From Bacteroidota bacterium (lineage in GTDB: Bacteria > Bacteroidota > Bacteroidia > Chitinophagales > Saprospiraceae), in contig JAHEAQ010000001.1 in NCBI GenBank assembly GCA_024642705.1, forward strand, positions 176,225 to 240,224: DNA of 64,000 nt. Reading direction: 5' to 3'. Shown here one piece after another: positions 48,161-56,916 of this stretch. The translations under genes and the position numbers were made by a program. Under the pieces are notes generated by a model. It did not search any database, had not been told where the DNA came from, and saw nothing but the letters and a program-made list of their open reading frames with translations. Within the stretch, counting starts at the first letter, position 1. Each line of letters opens with the position of its first letter.

Positions 48161-48330
48161 CCCGTTCTCATTATTTCTTAAAATAAATATTTTATAAAAG
48201 TACTACTTACTTAAACTCTAATAACTATAAATAAGACAATTATATATAACCAAAAATAAATATAATAAATTAATTTAATATGTTATAGCATATTTTTTAC
48301 TTTTTTTTCTTCATAATTTGAAAAACCATA

Positions 48331-48338
48331 TATATTTG
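48331..48338 (+). promoter_or_regulatory. -7 box of the trp operon promoter
   Basis: TATATTTG fits TAnnTTTG exactly and is followed by CAACATA. The leader peptide ATG at 48346 begins only 7 bases after the box, so transcription would start at or just before that codon. The best TTTG upstream (48317-48320) is too near; a proper -33 element is not clear. Confidence 0.55.
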
Positions 48339-48345
48339 CAACATA

Positions 48346-48411
48346 ATGAAGAGAAATAATTTAAATAACACAAATTGGTGGTGGCATTTTAAGGAATTTA
48401 GAATGTGCTGA
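48346..48411 (+). CDS. trpL: trp operon leader peptide with three tandem Trp codons
   Basis: A 21-codon reading frame, ATG 48346-48348 to TGA 48409-48411, encoding MKRNNLNNTNWWWHFKEFRM then Cys. Three consecutive Trp codons (48376-48384) are followed by His and Phe. It sits between the -7 box and a strong terminator upstream of trpE, the position of a classical attenuation leader. Ribosome stalling at the Trp codons under tryptophan shortage would free the downstream strand (48402-48415) to act as antiterminator. There is almost no room for a 5' leader before the ATG, so translation initiation may be leaderless or nearly so. Confidence 0.85.
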   Translation: MKRNNLNNTNWWWHFKEFRMC

Positions 48412-48456
48412 GACTAATTTATTATTTATAAAAATATTAAAGTGACTTGCCACATT
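48402..48456 (+). promoter_or_regulatory. Antiterminator of the trp attenuator (strand pairing 2:3)
   Basis: AATGTG (48402-48407) can pair with CACATT (48451-48456), GAG (48410-48412) with CTT (48446-48448), and ACT (48413-48415) with AGT (48441-48443). This uses up the left arm of the terminator. The 5' strand overlaps the leader stop codon, so a ribosome finishing the leader covers it and lets the terminator form. Confidence 0.6.
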
Positions 48457-48480
48457 AGACGGCAAGTCACTTTTTTTTTA
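48440..48480 (+). terminator. Attenuator terminator of the trp operon
   Basis: A perfect 12-base stem AAGTGACTTGCC (48440-48451) / GGCAAGTCACTT (48461-48472) with a 9-base loop and a following run of T to 48479. It lies 12 bases before trpE, so transcription stops before the structural genes unless the antiterminator forms. Confidence 0.92.
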
Positions 48481-48491
48481 ACCAAAAATTA

Positions 48492-49892
48492 ATGGAAAAA
48501 ATCAAGATAAAAGCTATCACGAAGACAATTTTTGCAGATTTAACAACTCCAGTTCAAGTTTTCATGAACTTAAGAAATAAATATGCAAAAGTTTTTCTTC
48601 TCGAAAGTTCAGAATATAATAAAAAGGAGAACAGTAGGTCATTTATCTGTTTCGAAAGCTTGCTTTCATTTTCAGCTGAAGGGTCAACCGTCAAACTAAA
48701 AGATTACAAAGGCAATACAAAACGGGAACAACTATCCAATGATAAAGTCCTCAAAGAATTAAAGACATGCTTTAATTTAATAGATTTTGAAGGTGACGAG
48801 GCATCAAGCCAGTATAATGGATTTTTTGGTTATTCAAGTTTTGATGCAGTGCAATATTTTGAGCAAATTGAATTCGATTCAACAAAAGATGAAAATTTAA
48901 TTCCTGCATTAGCTTATGAATATTTCAGATTTATTATAGTCATTAATCATTTCAGCGATAAAATGACATTAATTGAAAATGTGCCCGATGGGGAGAAATC
49001 AAAAATGGATGCCATCCAATCCCTTATAATGAATAGGCAAGCGGGGCTTGGCAAATTCAGAGCAGTAGGAAATGAATATTGCCCCATTGCACCTGAAGAA
49101 TTTAAAAAGATGGTTGCTACAGGTAAAAATCATTGTCAGAGAGGGGATGTCTTCCAAGTTGTGTTTTCAAGAAGGTATTATCAAAAATTTACTGGTGATG
49201 AATTAAATGTATATCGGGCACTAAGAACTATTAATCCATCCCCATATTTATTCTTTTTCGATTTTGGAAACTATAGAATATTTGGCTCTTCGCCAGAAAC
49301 CCATATAACTATAAATAAAGGAATTGCAGAAATCCATCCTATTGCGGGAACATTTAGAAGAACAGGCGATGATGCAAAAGATGCGCTGCTTGCAGAAAAA
49401 TTATTAAAAGATGAAAAAGAAAATGCAGAGCATGTTATGCTAGTAGATCTTGCCAGAAATGATTTGAATAGAAAAGCCTTAGATGTTAAAGTAGAAAGTT
49501 ATAAAATGGCTCAATTTTTCAGCCACGTTATCCATCTTACATCTATTGTAAAAGGGAAAGTACCTCCGAATTCAGATGCTTTAAATATTTATGCCGATAG
49601 TTTTCCTGCAGGAACTCTCAGCGGAGCTCCAAAATTTAGAGCAATGCAATTGATCAATGAAAATGAGCCACATTCAAGAAGTTTTTATGGAGGAGCGATA
49701 GGGTTTTTAGGTTTAAATGGTGATATAAATACTGCAATTATGATTAGAACCTTTCTTAGTAAAAATAATGAATTAATTTTTCAAGCTGGTTGCGGAATAG
49801 TTATTGATTCAAATGAAGAAAGCGAGCTTCAAGAAGTAGAAAACAAATTAGCAGCATTAAAAAGAGCACTTGTAATTGCCGAAAATATATAG
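48492..49892 (+). CDS. trpE: Anthranilate synthase component I
   Basis: Chorismate-utilising subunit, 466 residues, first committed step of tryptophan synthesis. The N-terminal feedback site shows 'KVFLLESSEYNKKENSRSFI' with the LLES motif that binds tryptophan; the catalytic domain shows 'GDVFQVVFSRRYYQKFTGDE', 'NPSPYLFFFDFG', 'GSSPETHITI', 'HPIAGTFRRTGDD', 'EKENAEHVMLVDLARNDLNR' and 'PAGTLSGAPKFRAMQLI'. The gene follows the attenuator by 12 bases. Confidence 0.97.
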   Translation: MEKIKIKAITKTIFADLTTPVQVFMNLRNKYAKVFLLESSEYNKKENSRSFICFESLLSFSAEGSTVKLKDYKGNTKREQLSNDKVLKELKTCFNLIDFEGDEASSQYNGFFGYSSFDAVQYFEQIEFDSTKDENLIPALAYEYFRFIIVINHFSDKMTLIENVPDGEKSKMDAIQSLIMNRQAGLGKFRAVGNEYCPIAPEEFKKMVATGKNHCQRGDVFQVVFSRRYYQKFTGDELNVYRALRTINPSPYLFFFDFGNYRIFGSSPETHITINKGIAEIHPIAGTFRRTGDDAKDALLAEKLLKDEKENAEHVMLVDLARNDLNRKALDVKVESYKMAQFFSHVIHLTSIVKGKVPPNSDALNIYADSFPAGTLSGAPKFRAMQLINENEPHSRSFYGGAIGFLGLNGDINTAIMIRTFLSKNNELIFQAGCGIVIDSNEESELQEVENKLAALKRALVIAENI

Positions 49893-49895
49893 CAA

Positions 49896-50468
49896 ATGGG
49901 AAAAATTTTAATTTTAGATAATTATGATTCTTTCACTTATAATCTTTATCAATTAGTAAAAATGGTATCAAATGATGAAGTCGAAGTGCATAGAAATGAC
50001 AAAATAAGTGTTGAAGATTGCGATAGATTTGACAAAATCATTCTATCGCCCGGACCAGGACTTCCTGAAGAGGCTGGTAATTTGAAAGAAATCATCAGAA
50101 CTTACAGTGGTAAAAAACCAATATTTGGTGTTTGCTTAGGGCAGCAGGCAATTGGAGAAGTTTTTGGTGCAAGCTTAAAAAATCTTTCGAGAGTATACCA
50201 CGGAATACGAACAGAATTCCATACTGTAGAACCTAAAGATGAAATTTTCAATCAAATTCCTGAAAGATTTTTTGCCGGTCGCTATCATTCTTGGGTAATA
50301 GATCGCGAGACATTACCTAGTTGTCTCAATGTCACATGCACAGATGAACATGGAGAAATTATGGCCATTGCACACAAGGAACATAAAACTCGAGCTGTAC
50401 AGTTTCATCCAGAATCAGTAATGACTGATTTTGGAAAAGAAATGATGACTAATTTTTTAGCTTTATAA
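49896..50468 (+). CDS. trpG: Anthranilate synthase component II, glutamine amidotransferase
   Basis: 190 residues of the class I amidotransferase fold that feeds ammonia to TrpE. 'ILILDNYDSFTYNLYQLV', 'ILSPGPGLPEEAGNL', nucleophile Cys in 'IFGVCLGQQAIGE', 'YHGIRTEFH' and the His/Glu of 'RAVQFHPESVMT' are complete. It begins 3 bases after trpE and may be coupled. Confidence 0.97.
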   Translation: MGKILILDNYDSFTYNLYQLVKMVSNDEVEVHRNDKISVEDCDRFDKIILSPGPGLPEEAGNLKEIIRTYSGKKPIFGVCLGQQAIGEVFGASLKNLSRVYHGIRTEFHTVEPKDEIFNQIPERFFAGRYHSWVIDRETLPSCLNVTCTDEHGEIMAIAHKEHKTRAVQFHPESVMTDFGKEMMTNFLAL

Positions 50469-50478
50469 GTAAGATCAA

Positions 50479-51477
50479 ATGAAATATACATTAGAAAAAT
50501 TATATACTCACGAAGAATTAACGCGTAAAGAAGCCTATAATCTGATGATTGAAATTGCAGCTGAAAAATTCAATGAAGTGCAATTGGCTTCGCTCCTCAC
50601 AGTATTTCGAATGAGGCCGATAAGCATGGAAGAATTTGCGGGTTTTAGATCAGCTTTGTTGTTTTTGATGATACAAATTGAATATGATAGAAATGAGATT
50701 ATTGATATGTGTGGTACAGGAGGAGATGGGAAAAATACATTTAACATTTCGACTTTGGCCTCAATTATTGTTGCTGGAGCAGGATACAAAGTAGCGAAAC
50801 ACGGAAATGCAGCTATTTCTTCGGTTTGTGGCTCTTCAAATGTAATTGAAAGCTTGGGGTACAAATTCACTAATAATCCAGGAATCATTCAAAGTCAATT
50901 GGATAATTATAATTTAACATTCATGCATGCCCCGATGTTTCATTCTGCTTTAAAGCCATTGGGACCAGTAAGAAGAGGTCTTGGCGTTAAAACGTTTTTC
51001 AATATGATGGGCCCTTTGGTCAATCCAGCAAGGCCAAAAAACCAAATTGCAGGTGTCTATTCATTAGAACTCATGCCATTTTACAAGTTTATTATGGAAG
51101 AGGAAGAAATGAATTTCGGAATTATTCATGCCTTGGATGGTTATGATGAAATTTCACTTACAGGCACTACTAAAATGGTTACTGAAAATGGTGAGCAGAT
51201 GCTTGATCCTGAAGATTTGGGGCAAAAAAGATTAGATGCTTCTGAAATTATTGGAGCAGATAATATAAAAGATTCGTCAGCCACTTTCTTAAAGATTCTT
51301 TCAGGTGATGGAACGGATGCTCAGAATAGTGTAGTCTTAATTAATGCAGCCATTGGGATTCAATGTTTTGATAGAAAAAAATCAATTTCTGATTGTTATG
51401 CAGAAGCTGAAGAATCCTTAAAAAGTAAAAAAGCAAAGCAAAATTTAGATAAATTATTGACATCAATTAATTATTGA
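50479..51477 (+). CDS. trpD: Anthranilate phosphoribosyltransferase
   Basis: 332 residues, second step of the pathway. The PRPP-binding loop 'MCGTGGDGKNTFNIST', the 'KHGNAAISSVCGSSNVIESL' substrate region and 'FMHAPMFHSALKPLGPVRRG' with 'FFNMMGPLVNPARP' are as expected. Eleven bases downstream of trpG. Confidence 0.97.
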   Translation: MKYTLEKLYTHEELTRKEAYNLMIEIAAEKFNEVQLASLLTVFRMRPISMEEFAGFRSALLFLMIQIEYDRNEIIDMCGTGGDGKNTFNISTLASIIVAGAGYKVAKHGNAAISSVCGSSNVIESLGYKFTNNPGIIQSQLDNYNLTFMHAPMFHSALKPLGPVRRGLGVKTFFNMMGPLVNPARPKNQIAGVYSLELMPFYKFIMEEEEMNFGIIHALDGYDEISLTGTTKMVTENGEQMLDPEDLGQKRLDASEIIGADNIKDSSATFLKILSGDGTDAQNSVVLINAAIGIQCFDRKKSISDCYAEAEESLKSKKAKQNLDKLLTSINY

Positions 51478-51480
51478 AAA

Positions 51481-52275
51481 ATGAATATACTAGACGAAAT
51501 AGTAGCTCAAAAGAAGCAAGAGGTCCAACTAGACAAATCATTATATCCAATAAAATTATTGGAACAAAGTATTCATTTTTCAGCACCTTGCCTTTCCTTA
51601 AAAGATTACATTAAACGAAAAGACAAGTCAGGAATTATTGCTGAATTCAAAAGAAAGTCTCCTTCCAAAGGGGCAATAAATTTATATGCATCTCCTGAGC
51701 AAGTAAGTATTGGGTATATGCAAGCTGGAGCTTCGGCAATCTCAGTATTGACTGATTCTAAATTTTTTGGCGGCTCTAAAGAGGATTTAAAGATTGTACG
51801 AAAATACAATTATTGCCCGATACTTAGGAAAGAATTTATTGTTGATGAATACCAGATAATTGAAGCAAAATCTATTGGAGCAGATGCCATTCTCTTAATT
51901 GCAAGCATATTAAATGATGAAGAAATAAAAAGTTTTTCGACCCTTGCAAAATCATTAGGAATGCAGATTCTATTTGAAGTGCATGATAAAGAAGAACTTG
52001 AAAAATATATACCTGAGATGGATTTGATCGGAGTTAACAATAGAAATTTAAAAACTTTCAAAACTGATTATCGATATTCTTTAGATTTGTTGCCTTATTT
52101 ACCAAAGGATTCAATTAAAATAAGTGAAAGTGGCATTAATGACCCACTTATTGTGAATGAATTGATTGATGCCGGATATGACGGATTCCTAATAGGTGAA
52201 TATTTTATGGCGCATGGAAATCCAGGAGAAAACATTTTAAAATTTATCAAAAAAATTAATGAGATACGATCCTAA
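51481..52275 (+). CDS. trpC: Indole-3-glycerol phosphate synthase
   Basis: 264-residue TIM barrel that closes the indole ring. Catalytic motifs 'IIAEFKRKSPSKGAIN', 'AISVLTDSKFFGGSKEDL', 'ILRKEFIVDEYQIIEAKSIG', 'GVNNRNLKTFKTD' and 'ISESGI' are present. The start lies 3 bases after the trpD stop. Confidence 0.97.
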   Translation: MNILDEIVAQKKQEVQLDKSLYPIKLLEQSIHFSAPCLSLKDYIKRKDKSGIIAEFKRKSPSKGAINLYASPEQVSIGYMQAGASAISVLTDSKFFGGSKEDLKIVRKYNYCPILRKEFIVDEYQIIEAKSIGADAILLIASILNDEEIKSFSTLAKSLGMQILFEVHDKEELEKYIPEMDLIGVNNRNLKTFKTDYRYSLDLLPYLPKDSIKISESGINDPLIVNELIDAGYDGFLIGEYFMAHGNPGENILKFIKKINEIRS

Positions 52276-52276
52276 A

Positions 52277-52891
52277 ATGATTTTAAAAGTTTGTGGAATG
52301 CGCGATATGGACAATATTTCACATTTAAGTGGTATTGGCGTTCGAATGATGGGTTTTATCTTTTATGATAAGTCAAAGCGTTTTATTGGTTTAGAAAATC
52401 GAAATGCGCTTTTTAATAATGTACCAAAAAATGTTAAAAAAGTTGGTGTTTTTGTAAACGAACCAATAGAGGCTCTGATCGAAAATGCTTCTCATTACCA
52501 TCTCGATTACGTGCAATTACATGGAAACGAAAGTCCAGATTATTGTAAAGAAGTTCAAACCAAAATCAAAGTAATTAAAGCATTTAGAATAGATGAAAAT
52601 TTTGATTTTAATCTACTTGAAGAATTTCAAAATTGCGAATATTTGTTGTTCGACGCAAAGGGGAAAGAATACGGAGGAAATGGTATAAAATTCGATTGGA
52701 GTGTACTAGAAAAATATAAAATGGAAACACCATTTATATTAAGTGGTGGAATAAAGTTGGAAGATGCTGACGATATATTATCAATTCAACATCCAAAAAT
52801 GGCTGGAATAGATATAAATAGTGGTTTCGAAATCGAGCCAGGGCTTAAAAATATTGAAAAGATTAAATCATTTATAAGTTTATTAAGATGA
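52277..52891 (+). CDS. trpF: Phosphoribosylanthranilate isomerase
   Basis: A 204-residue TIM-barrel enzyme between TrpD and TrpC steps. '[14 protein letters not shown]' holds the catalytic Cys, 'VGVFVNE', '[13 protein letters not shown]' and '[18 protein letters not shown]' (catalytic Asp) follow. Two starts are possible: an ATG at 52259 inside trpC, adding MRYDPK, and the ATG at 52277 right after the trpC stop. The second is preferred because the family starts at MxxKxCG. Confidence 0.95.
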   Translation: MILKVCGMRDMDNISHLSGIGVRMMGFIFYDKSKRFIGLENRNALFNNVPKNVKKVGVFVNEPIEALIENASHYHLDYVQLHGNESPDYCKEVQTKIKVIKAFRIDENFDFNLLEEFQNCEYLLFDAKGKEYGGNGIKFDWSVLEKYKMETPFILSGGIKLEDADDILSIQHPKMAGIDINSGFEIEPGLKNIEKIKSFISLLR

Positions 52892-54072
52892 GTTACGCAG
52901 TAGATGAAAAAGGATTTTATGGCGAATTCGGAGGAGCATTCATACCTGAAATGCTTTATCCCAATGTCGAAGAATTAAGAACAAAATATCTGGAGATTTC
53001 TTCACAACCAGAATTCATAAAAGAGTTTAACGATCTTTTAAGGTATTACGTAGGTCGTCCGACACCTTTGTATTTTGCAAAAAATCTTTCGTTAAAATAT
53101 AACACCAAAATTTATTTGAAAAGAGAAGATCTGAATCATACTGGTGCTCATAAAGTTAACAATACAATTGGTCAAATTCTTCTTGCTGAGAGAATGGGCA
53201 AGAAAAGAATTATAGCCGAAACAGGAGCTGGACAACATGGGGTTGCAACTGCAACGGTTTGTGCTTTAAAGGGATTGCAATGCATTGTTTATATGGGTGA
53301 AGTAGATATTGCTAGACAAGCTCCCAATGTAGCAAGGATGAAGATGCTCGGTGCAGAAGTAAGGCCTGCAAAAAGTGGCAGCAAAACATTGAAAGATGCG
53401 ACAAATGAAGCAATCAGAGATTGGATTGGCAATCCCGAGGATACATTTTATATTATCGGTTCAGTAGTTGGACCACATCCCTACCCAGATATGGTTGCTA
53501 GATTTCAATCAGTTATTTCAGAAGAAATCAAAAAACAACTCCAAGATCAAATTGGTAGAGAATACCCAGAATATTTGTTAGCCTGCGTGGGCGGAGGCTC
53601 TAATGCTGCAGGCACTTTCTATCATTATTTAGATGATTTGAGGGTGCAATTGTTCATGGCAGAAGCTGCAGGTCATGGAGTCGATACGGACAAATCAGCA
53701 GCGACAAGTATATTAGGCACTTCAGGCATTATTCATGGAAGTAGAACTTTATTAATGCAAACTGAAGATGGTCAAATTATTGAGCCCCATTCTATTTCTG
53801 CAGGTTTAGATTATCCTGGAATAGGGCCTTTGCACGCCCATTTATTAAAAATGGGAAGAGCAAAATCATTTCCTATTACAGATAAGGAAGCTGTAGATGC
53901 TTCTTTTATGTTATCAAGAATCGAAGGCATTATTCCAGCTTTGGAATCCGCACATGCACTTTCTATTTTAGAAAAATACACTTTTTCAAAAGACGAAGTG
54001 GTTGTTATTAATCTATCGGGCAGAGGAGATAAAGACCTGGATACTTACATGCAATATTTAGATAAATATTAA
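52888..54072 (+). CDS. trpB: Tryptophan synthase beta chain
   Basis: PLP enzyme of 394 residues that joins indole and serine. The PLP lysine lies in '[20 protein letters not shown]', the phosphate cup in '[18 protein letters not shown]', and the indole-site Glu in '[20 protein letters not shown]'. The ATG overlaps the trpF stop by 4 bases (ATGA), so they are translationally coupled. Confidence 0.98.
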   Translation: MSYAVDEKGFYGEFGGAFIPEMLYPNVEELRTKYLEISSQPEFIKEFNDLLRYYVGRPTPLYFAKNLSLKYNTKIYLKREDLNHTGAHKVNNTIGQILLAERMGKKRIIAETGAGQHGVATATVCALKGLQCIVYMGEVDIARQAPNVARMKMLGAEVRPAKSGSKTLKDATNEAIRDWIGNPEDTFYIIGSVVGPHPYPDMVARFQSVISEEIKKQLQDQIGREYPEYLLACVGGGSNAAGTFYHYLDDLRVQLFMAEAAGHGVDTDKSAATSILGTSGIIHGSRTLLMQTEDGQIIEPHSISAGLDYPGIGPLHAHLLKMGRAKSFPITDKEAVDASFMLSRIEGIIPALESAHALSILEKYTFSKDEVVVINLSGRGDKDLDTYMQYLDKY

Positions 54073-54080
54073 TATAAAAA

Positions 54081-54860
54081 ATGGAATTAAAATCAGAAAA
54101 ATTCGAAAATATTTTCAGTGGCAAGAATCATTTATTGAGCATCTATATAACAGCTGGTTACCCAAAGTTAAATGATACTGTACCTACTTTAATTGCTTTG
54201 GAAAAATGTGGAATTGATTTTGTTGAAATAGGAATGCCTTATTCAGACCCTATGGCGGATGGAACAACCATACAGCAAAGCAGCGAAAAGGCAATTAAAA
54301 ATGGAATGACTTTGAAAATTTTGTTTGCTCAGTTAACTGAAGCAAGAAAGCATGTTTCGATACCATTTGTATATATGGGATATCTGAATCAACTTATGCA
54401 ATTTGGTCTCGAAAAATTCTGCATTGAATGTAATAAAGCAGAAATTGATGCCTTGATTATCCCAGATTTACCAATGGATGTGTATGAAAAAGAATATAAA
54501 GAACTATTTGATCGATATAAATTGGGTTTGAGTTTCCTAATAAGTCCTCAAAGTGGCGAAAAAAGAATAAAGCAGGCTGACAGGCTAAGTTTTCCATTTA
54601 TTTACCAAGTTTCAAGCAATAGTATAACTGGTGCTAAATCTGAAATTAAAGATTCTCAAAAAGATTATTTCAAAAGAATTGATAAAATGAACTTAGACAA
54701 GCCAAAAATGATTGGTTTCGGAATATCTAATCGTGAAACTTACAATCAAGCAATTGAAAGAGCACAAGGAGCTATTATTGGGAGTGCATTTATCAAAGCA
54801 GTTACTGAACCTGGAATATTGGAAGAAAACATTGAGCGTTTTGTTAAAACCATAAGATAA
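54081..54860 (+). CDS. trpA: Tryptophan synthase alpha chain
   Basis: 259 residues; cleaves indole-glycerol phosphate and channels indole to TrpB. Catalytic Glu in 'FVEIGMPYSDPMADGTTIQQ' and Asp in 'EIDALIIPDLPMD' are clear, plus 'GFGISNRETYNQA'. Its stop codon overlaps the aroF start (TAATG). Confidence 0.97.
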   Translation: MELKSEKFENIFSGKNHLLSIYITAGYPKLNDTVPTLIALEKCGIDFVEIGMPYSDPMADGTTIQQSSEKAIKNGMTLKILFAQLTEARKHVSIPFVYMGYLNQLMQFGLEKFCIECNKAEIDALIIPDLPMDVYEKEYKELFDRYKLGLSFLISPQSGEKRIKQADRLSFPFIYQVSSNSITGAKSEIKDSQKDYFKRIDKMNLDKPKMIGFGISNRETYNQAIERAQGAIIGSAFIKAVTEPGILEENIERFVKTIR

Positions 54861-55873
54861 TGATTATTCAAATAGATAAAAATTGCACTGTTAATCAATT
54901 GGTAGACATCAATGCTGCCCTTGAAAATATTGGCTTTAAAGGAACGAAAATTAATACTCAGTTTGGCCAATATATTATTGCGATTGGAAAGAGAGAATTT
55001 GACATAAGGAAAATTGGGCGAATGCAGGGCATCGTTGATATTCATCGAGTTTCTGACGATTTCAAATTGGTTTCTTCAAAATGGAAAGTTGGCAAGACCA
55101 AAATAAAAATAGGAACAGACAATTGGGTTGGTGATGGACATTTTCAAATTATGGCGGGACCTTGTTCTATTGAATCTGAAGCACAAATCGATTCCACAAT
55201 TGCACATTTATTAGCAAATAATGTGACTATTATGAGAGGCGGTGTTTACAAACCGAGAAGTTCACCTTATAGCTTTAGGGGACTTGGGCAAGAAGGGCTC
55301 AAAATATTTTATAAAAAATGCAAAGAACATAACATAAAAATAATTACTGAAGTCATGCAAGTTTCACAAATAGAACCCATGCATGATTATGTGGATATTT
55401 TTCAAGTAGGAGCAAGAAACTCTCAAAATTTCAATTTGCTTGATGAGTTAGGTAAAGTAGATAAACCCGTTTTATTAAAAAGAGGGATAAGCGGCACTAT
55501 TGAAGAATTATTACAAGCTGCAGAATATATTTTTTCAAATGGTAATGAAAAAATAATGCTTTGTGAAAGAGGGATAAGAACTTTTGAAGGCGCTTATAGA
55601 AACACTATGGATCTAAATGCAATTAGTATATTAAAAGAAAAAACACATTTGCCAGTAATTGCTGATCCCTCTCACGGTATTGGAATCAGAAGATTTGTTC
55701 CTCAAATTGCATTAGCTTCAATTTTGGCAGGTGCTGATGGGTTGATTGTTGAAGTTCATGAAAATCCAGAAAAAGCATTTTCAGATGGACAACAGACATT
55801 AAGCTATAAAGAAGCGGAAGCATTATATAAAAATATTAATGCAACTTTAGAATTAAGAAAAAATCTATTGTAG
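54860..55873 (+). CDS. aroF: 3-deoxy-7-phosphoheptulonate (DAHP) synthase
   Basis: 337 residues, first step of the shikimate pathway. The N-terminal 90 residues ('QLVDINAALENIGFKGTKIN', 'RMQGIVDIHRVSDDFKLVS') form the ferredoxin-like regulatory domain known from the Thermotoga-type enzyme; the barrel follows with 'MAGPCSIESEAQI', 'MRGGVYKPRSSPYSFRGLGQ', 'LCERGIRTFEGAYRNTMDLN' and 'IADPSHGIG'. No chorismate mutase domain is fused. Its presence in the trp operon puts the entry of aromatic synthesis under tryptophan attenuation. Confidence 0.93.
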   Translation: MIIQIDKNCTVNQLVDINAALENIGFKGTKINTQFGQYIIAIGKREFDIRKIGRMQGIVDIHRVSDDFKLVSSKWKVGKTKIKIGTDNWVGDGHFQIMAGPCSIESEAQIDSTIAHLLANNVTIMRGGVYKPRSSPYSFRGLGQEGLKIFYKKCKEHNIKIITEVMQVSQIEPMHDYVDIFQVGARNSQNFNLLDELGKVDKPVLLKRGISGTIEELLQAAEYIFSNGNEKIMLCERGIRTFEGAYRNTMDLNAISILKEKTHLPVIADPSHGIGIRRFVPQIALASILAGADGLIVEVHENPEKAFSDGQQTLSYKEAEALYKNINATLELRKNLL

Positions 55874-55908
55874 TAATATTGCATGGATCAATAAACAAAA
55901 AAAGAGAT

Positions 55909-56892
55909 ATGAATAGTTTTGGCAAAATATTTAGATTAGAAATTTTTGGAGAATCTCATGGAGATGGCTGTGGAGTTCTTTTGGATGGAGTCCCTCCAGG
56001 AATTCCTTTGGTTGAATCAGATTTTTTACCAGATTTGAAAAGAAGACAAGCGGGAGCTAAAGGAACTACACCAAGGGTTGAATCTGACCTCCCTTATCTT
56101 AAAAGTGGGGTATTCAATGGCTTCACAACAGGTGCACCATTGTTGATTTTCTTTGAGAACAACAATACCAAATCAAAGGATTATTCTAATCTTGTGAGAC
56201 AACCAAGGCCAGGACATTCAGATTTTGTTGCTTACAAAAAATACAAGGGTTACAATGACTATAGAGGTGGTGGTCATTTTTCAGGACGGTTAACATTAGC
56301 ATTGGTTGCTGCGGGAGTAATTGCTAAAAAAATTGCTTCTCCTATTTCTTTTTCTGCAGCGTTAATAGAAGCTGGAGGAAATTCTAATATTGAGGAAGCT
56401 ATAGATTGGGCTATTGAAAGTAAAAATTCAATTGGTGGAATAATTGAAAGTACAACAACAAATATTCCTATTGGATTGGGTGAACCATTTTTTGATTCTG
56501 TAGAATCTATTATTGCGCATTTGGTTTTTGCAATACCTGCAACCAAAGGAGTTGAATTTGGTTCTGGTTTTGCATCTGCAAAAATGACAGGTCTTGAACA
56601 TAATGACAATATCCTTGACTCATCAGGAAAAACAGAAACAAATCATGCTGCTGGGATTAATGGAGGCATAACCAATGGAAATGATTTTTATTTTAGAGTT
56701 GCAATAAAACCAACTTCTAGCATTCACCAAGTTCAAAATACCGTAAATTTAGAAACAGGCAAAGTTGAAGAATTAATGATTGTTGGAAGGCATGATGTCT
56801 GTATAGCATTGCGAGCGCCCGTTGTTGTCGAAGCAATTACTGCCATAGCATTTGCGGATCTTTTTTTACAAAGTGAATCTGTCAGCTCATAA
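55909..56892 (+). CDS. aroC: Chorismate synthase
   Basis: 327 residues from the ATG at 55909; makes chorismate, the substrate of TrpE. The reading frame is open ten codons further up, but the family starts 'MNSFGKIFRLEIFGESHGDG', so the inner ATG is chosen. Motifs 'RPGHSDFVAYKKYKGYNDYR', 'GGGHFSGRLTLALVAAGVIA' and 'VGRHDVCIALRAPVVVEAI' are present and bind FMN and substrate. It is the last gene of the operon; the end is convergent with the exosortase set, with no clear terminator. Confidence 0.96.
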   Translation: MNSFGKIFRLEIFGESHGDGCGVLLDGVPPGIPLVESDFLPDLKRRQAGAKGTTPRVESDLPYLKSGVFNGFTTGAPLLIFFENNNTKSKDYSNLVRQPRPGHSDFVAYKKYKGYNDYRGGGHFSGRLTLALVAAGVIAKKIASPISFSAALIEAGGNSNIEEAIDWAIESKNSIGGIIESTTTNIPIGLGEPFFDSVESIIAHLVFAIPATKGVEFGSGFASAKMTGLEHNDNILDSSGKTETNHAAGINGGITNGNDFYFRVAIKPTSSIHQVQNTVNLETGKVEELMIVGRHDVCIALRAPVVVEAITAIAFADLFLQSESVSS

Positions 56893-56916
56893 AACTAAAT
56901 GAAAATTATTCCTATT

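Noticed and set aside
48376-48453. Alternative pairing of the Trp codon stretch (GTGGCA, 48380-48385) with TGCCAC (48448-48453)
   Set aside because: A ribosome stalled at the Trp codons would cover this strand, so it would work against antitermination; the pairing of 48402-48415 explains the switch better. It might still act as a pause hairpin.
55879-55908. Ten-codon N-terminal extension of chorismate synthase
   Set aside because: Chorismate synthases start at MNSFGxxF; the ATG at 55909 fits and is the better start.
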